NCBI GenBank assembly: GCA_002362135.1
Contig: DETO01000131.1
Span: forward strand, 1 to 19,337
Source of the DNA: Ruminococcus sp. UBA3286
Lineage (GTDB): Bacteria; Bacillota; Clostridia; Oscillospirales; Ruminococcaceae
Direction of reading: 5' to 3'
Length of the DNA: 19,337 nucleotides
A program made the position numbers and the translations under genes. The number at the start of each line of letters is the position of its first letter. Position 1 is the stretch's first letter. The notes beneath the pieces are model-generated. The model saw only the letters and a list, made by a program, of their open reading frames with translations. It did not search any database and was not told where the DNA came from. This document shows positions 14,061 to 19,337 of this stretch, piece after piece.

Positions 14061-14097
14061 GGCGTATATTGCGATTTTTCCGAAAATTAGTTTTTAA

Positions 14098-14157
14098 TTG
14101 TGCTGCATTATGCAAAGGATATTAGAGATTCAAAGCACCCTGTATAATGCAACATAA
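14098..14157. repeat. 17-nt inverted repeat between the divergent glmM and hrcA promoters
   Basis: TTGTGCTGCATTATGCA at 14098-14114 and the opposite strand of 14141-14157 agree in 14 of 17 bases, all three differences being transitions; as plus-strand RNA, 16 of 17 positions pair if two G-U pairs are allowed. Each arm contains a near-palindrome (TGCATTATGCA; TGTATAATGCA). It could be a paired operator or the stem of an RNA with a 26-nt loop. Confidence 0.5.
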
Positions 14158-14239
14158 CTAAAATCAATTTCCGTAATATACAAAAATGTCCAAAAAATAA
14201 TGTTAAAACAATGCAAATAGCTGAAAATGAATAAAACGC

Positions 14240-14268
14240 TTGACAAAGTGAGATAATAGTGGTAAATT
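14240..14268 (+). promoter_or_regulatory. sigma-A promoter of the hrcA-grpE-dnaK(-dnaJ) operon
   Basis: TTGACA at 14240-14245 and TAAATT at 14263-14268 are separated by 17 nt. The predicted start, near 14275, falls inside the CIRCE element, so bound HrcA would directly block transcription initiation. Confidence 0.85.
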
Positions 14269-14272
14269 AATA

Positions 14273-14299
14273 TTAGCACTCAGAGAGATAGAGTGCTAA
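14273..14299 (+). promoter_or_regulatory. CIRCE operator (HrcA binding site)
   Basis: TTAGCACTC at 14273-14281 and GAGTGCTAA at 14291-14299, with exactly 9 nt between them, match the CIRCE consensus without a mismatch. It lies just downstream of the -10 box and in the untranslated leader of hrcA. HrcA, kept active by GroEL, represses class I heat-shock genes through this site. Confidence 0.97.
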
Positions 14300-14337
14300 C
14301 ACTTAGCTTGACTGTTACGCCGCATAGAAAGGTTGTG

Positions 14338-15387
14338 ATGATCGTGGACGACAGAAAGCTGAAAATACTTGCTGCTGTGGTCGACGAATATATCAGAACA
14401 GGCGACCCGGTCGGCTCTAAGGCGATATCAAAACTTGACGGGATAAAAGTTTCGGCTGCGACCGTCAGAAACGATATGGCTGTTCTCGAACAAATGGGTT
14501 ATCTCGAACAGCCCCATACTTCCGCCGGAAGAATTCCGACTTATCTGGGTTATCAGTTATACATTGACGAGCTGCTTACCCTTAACGAACTTTCCGATGA
14601 TGAAAAACTCCGCCTTGACGAACTGCTCGGCGACGGCGATACTACGGAAGAACTTCTCATCCAAAATGCCGCAACGGCTCTTACGGAACTTACTCAATGC
14701 GCCGCTGTCGTCACAAATTCTTCCCCCAGATTTTCGGTCATCTCCAAAGTTGAAGTGATACCAACGGGAAAAAGGCTGTACGTCATTCTTCTGATAACGT
14801 CCAACGGCAGCATTAAAAATAAAGCCTGCCGCCTTGAATTCGACCTCAGCCATGAACAGCTCGATTTCTTTACACATTATATAGATGAAAACCTCAGCGG
14901 AATTTCCGTCGACGAACTTTCCGAAGATATGCTCGACGAAATGATAACCGCCGTTTCCGCATATATGGTCAGCCTTTCGCCGCTGGTCAAGGGCTTATGC
15001 GAACTCTCCGAAGACCTCAAACATCAGGAACTTACCGTAAGCGGAGGCGAAAAGCTTCTTTCCTGCGAAGAACTCGATAAAATGGAAGTCGTGCGGTTTA
15101 TCGAACACAAACACGAACTTACCGATTTTCTGGAAGATTCTTTCAGCGGTATTCAGGTGAAATTCGGCGCGGACGGCTCGTTCGCTATCGGGAATTCCAG
15201 CATGATAGTTTCGAAATACCGCAAAAAAGGCAAGGAAGCCGGTTCTCTCGGAATAATAGGCCCTATGAGAGTTGACTATAAAAAGATAATTCCGTATATC
15301 GAATATCTGACGCATAAAATTTCCGCTCTTATGTCGGATGAAGATGAAAATATACCTGCAACGGACGACGACATACTGTCGCCGTAA
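14338..15387 (+). CDS. hrcA: heat-inducible transcription repressor HrcA
   Basis: HrcA is the dimeric repressor of class I heat-shock genes and binds CIRCE. The 349-residue product opens with a winged-helix domain (about 1-75, DDRKLKILAAVVDEYI...GDPVGSKAIS...SAATVRNDMAVLEQMGYLEQ), followed by the family hallmark PHTSAGRIPT at about 59-68 and the GAF-like effector/dimerisation region. The length is normal. The ATG at 14338 has AGAAAGG about 5 nt upstream; in-frame GTG codons at 14335 and 14344 are alternatives. Being first in the operon and just behind CIRCE, it is autoregulated. grpE starts 20 nt after its stop. Confidence 0.96.
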   Translation: MIVDDRKLKILAAVVDEYIRTGDPVGSKAISKLDGIKVSAATVRNDMAVLEQMGYLEQPHTSAGRIPTYLGYQLYIDELLTLNELSDDEKLRLDELLGDGDTTEELLIQNAATALTELTQCAAVVTNSSPRFSVISKVEVIPTGKRLYVILLITSNGSIKNKACRLEFDLSHEQLDFFTHYIDENLSGISVDELSEDMLDEMITAVSAYMVSLSPLVKGLCELSEDLKHQELTVSGGEKLLSCEELDKMEVVRFIEHKHELTDFLEDSFSGIQVKFGADGSFAIGNSSMIVSKYRKKGKEAGSLGIIGPMRVDYKKIIPYIEYLTHKISALMSDEDENIPATDDDILSP

Positions 15388-15407
15388 ACGTAGAAAGGAG
15401 CATTATT

Positions 15408-15974
15408 ATGGCAAAAGACTTAAAAAATGAAGCCGAAGAGACAGTGGAAGAAGTCGCGGAGGAGACCGCGGAAGCTGCTGTCGAAGCAGAAGTCTCCGAA
15501 GACGACGCCGCTGCAAGCGAATACAATGACGCCGCTGCGCAGTATGCCGAACTCGAAGAGGCTCTCGCAGAAGCGAACGACAAGTACATCAGACTGTACG
15601 CGGACTACGACAACTACCGAAAGCGTACCACAAAGGAAAAAACGGAAACATATCTTAACGCTTCCGCCAAATGCATTGAAAATCTTCTTCCCGTTATCGA
15701 CAGTTTCGAGCGTTCTCTCGAATTCGAGTGCAGCGACGAAAATTTCAGAAACGGCATAGCGATGATCTTCAATCAGCTTAAAGAATTCATGACGAAGATG
15801 AACGTTACCGAAATGGAGGCTCTCGGTGCGGAATTCGACCCCAATTTTCATAATGCCGTCCAGCAGCTTGAAAGCGACGAATACGAGGGAAATCACGTAT
15901 GCGCCGTTTATCAGAAAGGCTATATGATGGGCGATAAGCTTATCCGACCTGCAATGGTTGGCGTAGCATTATAA
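15408..15974 (+). CDS. grpE: nucleotide exchange factor GrpE
   Basis: GrpE releases ADP from DnaK and resets the chaperone cycle. The 188-residue product has an acidic, low-complexity N-terminus (residues 1-45, mostly Glu, Ala and Val), a long coiled-coil helix (about 45-95, ELEEALAEANDKYIRLYADYDNYRKRT) and the C-terminal beta domain, with FDPNFHNAV and VYQKGYMMGDKLIRPAMVGVA matching the family signature. The ATG at 15408 has AAAGGAG 8 nt upstream. It lies between hrcA and dnaK and shares the CIRCE-controlled transcript. Confidence 0.97.
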   Translation: MAKDLKNEAEETVEEVAEETAEAAVEAEVSEDDAAASEYNDAAAQYAELEEALAEANDKYIRLYADYDNYRKRTTKEKTETYLNASAKCIENLLPVIDSFERSLEFECSDENFRNGIAMIFNQLKEFMTKMNVTEMEALGAEFDPNFHNAVQQLESDEYEGNHVCAVYQKGYMMGDKLIRPAMVGVAL

Positions 15975-15998
15975 TATATATTTAAATTAGTTAGATCA

Positions 15999-16021
15999 GT
16001 ACGGCAGTTATACTGTTGTAC
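15999..16021 (+). other. small hairpin between grpE and dnaK
   Basis: A 9-bp stem with two G-U pairs (15999-16007 with 16013-16021, loop TTATA) lies in the 70-nt gap, 9 nt before the dnaK ribosome binding site. It has no proper T-run, so it may tune mRNA processing or stability rather than end transcription. The case is weak. Confidence 0.3.
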
Positions 16022-16044
16022 CAATATTTTAGGAGGAATATATT

Positions 16045-17886
16045 ATGGGAAAAGTTATTGGTATTGATCTTGGTACTACAAACTCTTGCGTAGCTGTTAT
16101 GGAAGGCGGAAACGCCGTTGTTATCCCCAACAGCGAGGGCGCAAGAACCACTCCCTCCGTCGTTGCTTTCACTAATAACGGCGAGCGTCTCGTTGGTCAG
16201 GTTGCCAAGAGACAGGCTATCACTAATCACGACAGAACCGTTTCTTCCATCAAGAGACACATGGGTTCTAATTATAAGGTAACTATTGACGATAAGAATT
16301 ATACGCCGCAGGAAATTTCCGCTATGATTCTCCAGAAGCTTAAAGCCGACGCGGAAGCTTATCTCGGCGAGCCGGTTACGGAAGCTGTTATCACAGTTCC
16401 CGCTTACTTCACAGACTCCCAGAGACAGGCTACAAAGGACGCAGGTCAGATAGCAGGTCTTAATGTAAGACGTATCATCAACGAGCCTACGGCTGCCGCT
16501 ATTTCCTACGGTATCGACAAGGAAGAAGAACAGACTGTTATGGTTTACGACCTCGGCGGCGGTACGTTCGACGTTTCCATCATTGAAATGGGCGAGGACG
16601 TTCAGCAGGTTCTTGCTACGGCAGGCAACAACCGTCTCGGCGGCGATGATTTCGACCAGCGTATCATCAACTGGATGGTAGAAGAATTCAAGAAGGCTGA
16701 AGGCGTTGATCTTTCAACAGATAAGATGGCTGCTCAGAGACTTAAGGACGCGGCTGAAAAGTCCAAGATCGAGCTTTCTTCGACTACAACTTCAAATATC
16801 AACATTCCTTTCATCACCGTTGACGCTACAGGTACTCCTAAGCACCTTGATCTTACGCTCACACAGGCTAAGTTCAACGAGCTTACAGCAGACCTCGTAG
16901 AAGCTACAATGGGCCCTGTTCGTCAGGCTCTCAAGGACAGCGGACTTTCCGCTTCCGAACTTAACAAGGTTCTCATGGTCGGCGGTTCTTCAAGAATTCC
17001 TGCCGTTCAGGAAGCTGTTAAGAAGCTTATCGGCAAAGAACCTTTCAAGGGCATCAATCCCGATGAGTGCGTTGCACTCGGCGCAGGCTATCAGGGCGGC
17101 GTTCTCGGCGGCGACGTTAAAAACGGTCTCCTGCTTCTTGACGTTACTCCCCTTTCTCTCGGTATCGAGACAGCAGGCGGCGTATGCACAAGAATGATCG
17201 AAAGAAATACCACTATTCCTAAGAAGTATTCTCAGGTATTCTCAACATATTCCGATAATCAGCCTGCCGTTGATATCAACGTTCTTCAGGGTGAGCGCGA
17301 ATTCGCAAGAGACAACAAGCAGCTCGGTACTTTCCGTCTCGACGGCATCGCTCCCGCTCCCAGAGGAATCCCACAGATCGAAGTAACTTTCGATATCGAC
17401 CAGAACGGTATCGTTCACGTTTCCGCTAAGGATCTCGGAACAGGCAAGGAGCAGAACATCACAATCACTTCTTCCACAAATATGTCCAAGGAGGATATTG
17501 ACCGCGCAGTTAAGGAAGCTGAACAGTATGCGGCTGAAGATAAGAAGCGCCGTGAAGAAGTTGACGCTAAGAATGAAGCTGAAAACCTCGTATTCCAGTG
17601 CGAAAAGGCTCTTGCTGATTTCGGCGATAAGGTTTCTGCTGATGAAAAGTCCGCTATCGAGCAGAAGTGTGCGGCTCTCAAGTCGGCAGTTGCAGCTAAT
17701 AATGCCGATGAGATCAAGACTCTTAAGGAAGATCTCCAGAAGGCTTTCTACGATCTTTCTTCCAAGATCTATCAGCAGGCTAATCCCAACGGTCAGAATA
17801 TAGATCCTTCACAGTTCGCCAACATGGGCGGCGAAGCTCCGTCTCCAGACGACGGCGTAGTTGACGCGGATTTCACTGAAGTTTGA
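16045..17886 (+). CDS. dnaK: Hsp70 chaperone DnaK
   Basis: DnaK is the ATP-driven chaperone that binds unfolded segments together with DnaJ and GrpE. The 613-residue product has the nucleotide-binding domain (about 1-360) with IGIDLGTTNSCVAV at 5-18, VYDLGGGTFDVS at about 169-180 and VLMVGGSSRIPAV; the linker LLLLDVTPLSLGIE; the substrate-binding beta domain; and the helical lid ending in a DDGVVDADFTEV tail. It lacks the insertion found near residue 80 of Gram-negative DnaK, as expected for Firmicutes. The phosphate-2 region reads ALGAGYQGGVL rather than the common ALGAAIQGGVL, a mild oddity. The ATG at 16045 has AGGAGG 8 nt upstream. Codons are biased to those of highly expressed genes. Confidence 0.98.
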   Translation: MGKVIGIDLGTTNSCVAVMEGGNAVVIPNSEGARTTPSVVAFTNNGERLVGQVAKRQAITNHDRTVSSIKRHMGSNYKVTIDDKNYTPQEISAMILQKLKADAEAYLGEPVTEAVITVPAYFTDSQRQATKDAGQIAGLNVRRIINEPTAAAISYGIDKEEEQTVMVYDLGGGTFDVSIIEMGEDVQQVLATAGNNRLGGDDFDQRIINWMVEEFKKAEGVDLSTDKMAAQRLKDAAEKSKIELSSTTTSNINIPFITVDATGTPKHLDLTLTQAKFNELTADLVEATMGPVRQALKDSGLSASELNKVLMVGGSSRIPAVQEAVKKLIGKEPFKGINPDECVALGAGYQGGVLGGDVKNGLLLLDVTPLSLGIETAGGVCTRMIERNTTIPKKYSQVFSTYSDNQPAVDINVLQGEREFARDNKQLGTFRLDGIAPAPRGIPQIEVTFDIDQNGIVHVSAKDLGTGKEQNITITSSTNMSKEDIDRAVKEAEQYAAEDKKRREEVDAKNEAENLVFQCEKALADFGDKVSADEKSAIEQKCAALKSAVAANNADEIKTLKEDLQKAFYDLSSKIYQQANPNGQNIDPSQFANMGGEAPSPDDGVVDADFTEV

Positions 17887-17906
17887 TCAAAAACCACAAA
17901 TCATAT

Positions 17907-18095
17907 CGCAGGGCGGAAAATTATACTAAACGACATTTCAAATTGTACAATGGATGTCGAGGAGATTTTGCACATAGCAAGGCGGAGGAGGAAATCGGGC
18001 TGACGCCCGGTGACGACGACAACACGGTTATGTGTAAAATCTCCCGGCAGACATGTATGATTTGTAATGACGTTTAGTATAAATTCGCCCTTGCG
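17907..18095. repeat. 189-nt long-hairpin (MITE-like) element between dnaK and dnaJ
   Basis: The two halves are inverted copies along most of their length: CGCA/GGGCG at 17907-17915 pairs with CGCCC/TGCG at 18086-18095 (one bulged T); TATACTAAACG at 17922-17932 pairs exactly with 18071-18081 or so; CATT.CAAAT, TAC and ATGTC blocks recur inverted; GGAGATTTTGCACATA at 17961-17976 pairs with 18029-18044 with one G-U. The tip carries CGGGC-TGAC-GCCCG (17996-18009). No protein is encoded. This structure fills nearly the whole 232-nt gap, which is unusually long for this operon. It could be a miniature inverted-repeat element or a structured RNA. Confidence 0.75.
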
Positions 18096-18118
18096 GTGTT
18101 TATATTGGAGAATAGAAT

Positions 18119-19270
18119 ATGGCAGAAAAAAGAGATTATTACGACGTCCTTGGACTCCAGAAAGGCGCTTCCGAGGACGAAATAAAAAAAGCTTTCCGCA
18201 AGAAAGCAAGAGAAAATCACCCCGATCTTCACCCCGACGACCCGTCCTATGTTGAGAAGTTTCAGGAGATAAACGAGGCTAACGAAGTCCTTTCCGATCC
18301 CGAAAAGCGCGCGCGCTACGATCAGTTCGGTCATGCAGGAGTTGATCCTAACTACGGCGGCGGCGCAGGCGGCGGTTTCGGTGATATGGGCGGATTCGGC
18401 GATATGGGCGATATTCTCGAAAGCATTTTCGGCGGATTCGGAGGATTTACAAGCGGATCGCGCTCTAATCCAAACGCTCCGAGACGCGGCGCGGATATTC
18501 AGACAACGGTTACTCTCAACTTTATGGACGCCTGCATGGGCGTAAGACAAGACGTCAAGGTCAACAGAATGGCTGTCTGCGATGCATGCCGCGGTACGGG
18601 CGCGGACGCAGGAACTACAGCCGAGATATGCCCCGATTGTCAGGGAAGAGGTACAATCAAAACTTCCCAGCGTACCCCATTCGGCGCAATTTCTTCCACA
18701 AAGCCGTGTCCTCACTGCGGCGGCAAGGGTAAAGTTATCAAGAATCCGTGCGCGAAATGCCGCGGAATCGGCAGACTTAAAGTTCAGAAAAGCGTCAGTG
18801 TTGATTTTCAGCCCGGCGTCAACAACGGCGTCGTTCTTCGTGCGGCAGGTCAGGGCGACTGCGGTATAAACGGCGGCCCGTCGGGAGATCTGCTGATCAA
18901 TATCAATGTCCGCAATCACCCTCTTTTCACACGCGAGGGCTATGATATTCACTGCGATATTCCCATTACTTACAAAGACGCTGTTCTCGGCGCGGAAATA
19001 ACAGTTCCCACTATCGACGGAGACGTATGCTATAATATTTCCGAAGGCACGCAGAACGGTACTGTATTCCGTCTTAAAGGCAAGGGCGTTAAGAAGGGCA
19101 ACCGTCCCGAACGCGGCAATCAATATGTTAAGGTCTATGTGGAAGTTCCCAAGAATCTTACCAAAAAGCAGAAAGATCTTCTGAATGCTTTCGAGGCTTC
19201 GCTGACAGATAAAAATTACGCAAAGAGACAGAGTTTCTTTGAAAAAATCAAGGCTAAATTTGATTTTTAA
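18119..19270 (+). CDS. dnaJ: Hsp40 co-chaperone DnaJ
   Basis: DnaJ stimulates DnaK ATPase and delivers substrates. The 383-residue product has a J domain (1-70) with the essential HPD at 34-36, a Gly/Phe-rich region (about 75-115), a zinc-binding domain with four Cys pairs (Cys154/157, 171/174, 197/200, 211/214) and the C-terminal peptide-binding domains with the GDLLININVRNHPLFTREG signature. It is a full-length type I DnaJ. The ATG at 18119 has GGAG 8 nt upstream. It follows dnaK after a 232-nt gap occupied by an inverted element, so read-through or a separate start could alter its dosage. A two-hairpin repeat begins 3 nt after its stop. Confidence 0.97.
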   Translation: MAEKRDYYDVLGLQKGASEDEIKKAFRKKARENHPDLHPDDPSYVEKFQEINEANEVLSDPEKRARYDQFGHAGVDPNYGGGAGGGFGDMGGFGDMGDILESIFGGFGGFTSGSRSNPNAPRRGADIQTTVTLNFMDACMGVRQDVKVNRMAVCDACRGTGADAGTTAEICPDCQGRGTIKTSQRTPFGAISSTKPCPHCGGKGKVIKNPCAKCRGIGRLKVQKSVSVDFQPGVNNGVVLRAAGQGDCGINGGPSGDLLININVRNHPLFTREGYDIHCDIPITYKDAVLGAEITVPTIDGDVCYNISEGTQNGTVFRLKGKGVKKGNRPERGNQYVKVYVEVPKNLTKKQKDLLNAFEASLTDKNYAKRQSFFEKIKAKFDF

Positions 19271-19272
19271 TA

Positions 19273-19337
19273 TGTCAGGGGACGCTGTCCCCCGACACCC
19301 CCTGCATAAGGGACATAGTCCCTTATGAATCCCAATA
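19273..19337. repeat. third copy of the two-hairpin intergenic repeat, cut by the window edge
   Basis: Hairpin 1 pairs 19273-19283 with 19287-19297 (10 of 11 pairs, GCT loop); hairpin 2 pairs 19305-19314 with 19318-19327 (10 bp, ATA loop). From CCCCTGCATAAGGGACA through TTATGAATCCCAA it matches the 5514 copy with a single C/T change. It starts 3 nt after the dnaJ stop and may also act as its terminator, although no T-run is seen. Confidence 0.85.

Larger units (their letters stand above)
13947..14337. other. 391-nt divergent regulatory region between glmM and hrcA
   Basis: No convincing gene lies here. In order, the region holds the glmM ribosome binding site and leader hairpin, the glmM promoter, an inverted repeat at 14098-14157, an AT-rich stretch (about 14160-14235) in which I see nothing recognisable, the hrcA promoter, the CIRCE operator and the hrcA leader. 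Confidence 0.85.

Noticed and set aside
15408..15550. Low-complexity Glu/Ala-rich stretch at the start of grpE that might suggest a repeat or misassembly.
   Set aside because: Acidic disordered N-termini are normal for GrpE, and the frame continues cleanly into the conserved coiled coil.
17907..18118. A dedicated dnaJ promoter inside the dnaK-dnaJ gap (TATAAA near 18078).
   Set aside because: No acceptable -35 lies 16-18 nt upstream on the plus strand; the TATA-like bases belong to the inverted element and occur in both its arms.
18074..19123. A 349-codon open frame on the minus strand opposite dnaJ.
   Set aside because: It is fully antisense to an unambiguous DnaJ, has an Ala/Cys/Ile-rich composition without any domain, and reflects the codon bias of the dnaJ strand.

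Overview
The window reads as a chromosomal segment of an anaerobic Gram-positive bacterium of the class Clostridia, most likely the Ruminococcus/Oscillospiraceae group. The evidence is an hrcA-grpE-dnaK-dnaJ cluster under a perfect CIRCE operator, a DnaK of Gram-positive length, endospore genes spoVAD and spoVAE, strong AGGAGG ribosome binding sites, frequent GTG/TTG starts, and a secreted protein ending in a cellulosome-type dockerin. Species assignment is inference. No rRNA, tRNA, CRISPR array, phage or transposase gene was seen.

Layout. (1) About 1-4070, plus strand: the tail of an unknown gene, a polytopic membrane protein, an RluA-family pseudouridine synthase whose start lies 113 nt inside the membrane gene, luxS, and a membrane-anchored LysM-G5-M23 cell wall hydrolase, closed by an intrinsic terminator. 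(2) 4071-5509, plus strand: spoVAD-spoVAE behind a sequence matching the forespore sigma-G promoter consensus; spoVAC is not adjacent. (3) 5514-5731: a 218-nt imperfect palindrome made of two inverted, diverged copies of a two-hairpin repeat, with a perfect 17-bp terminator hairpin at its centre. A further partial copy follows dnaJ at the right edge. (4) 5714-13946, minus strand: a large dockerin-bearing Svx/AvrXca-like putative metallopeptidase with its own promoter; an orphan Wzz-like chain-length protein with its own promoter and terminator; and a probable glmM - two small VYGPP-motif secreted proteins - GH43 glycosidase transcription unit. (5) 13947-14337: a divergent regulatory region with the glmM promoter, an unexplained inverted repeat, the hrcA promoter and CIRCE. 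(6) 14338-19270, plus strand: hrcA, grpE, dnaK, a 189-nt long-hairpin element, dnaJ.

How the parts work together. HrcA closes CIRCE to repress its own chaperone operon; GrpE and DnaJ are the nucleotide exchange factor and J-protein of DnaK. SpoVAD and SpoVAE belong to the machinery that moves dipicolinic acid into the spore. GlmM supplies glucosamine-1-phosphate for peptidoglycan, the M23 protein remodels that wall, and the dockerin protein, GH43 enzyme and VYGPP proteins suggest an envelope and polysaccharide-degrading lifestyle. The most unusual material is non-coding: two families of long inverted elements placed directly after or between conserved genes, one showing paired (compensatory) changes between copies, and the tandem VYGPP small proteins, for which I recognise no function.
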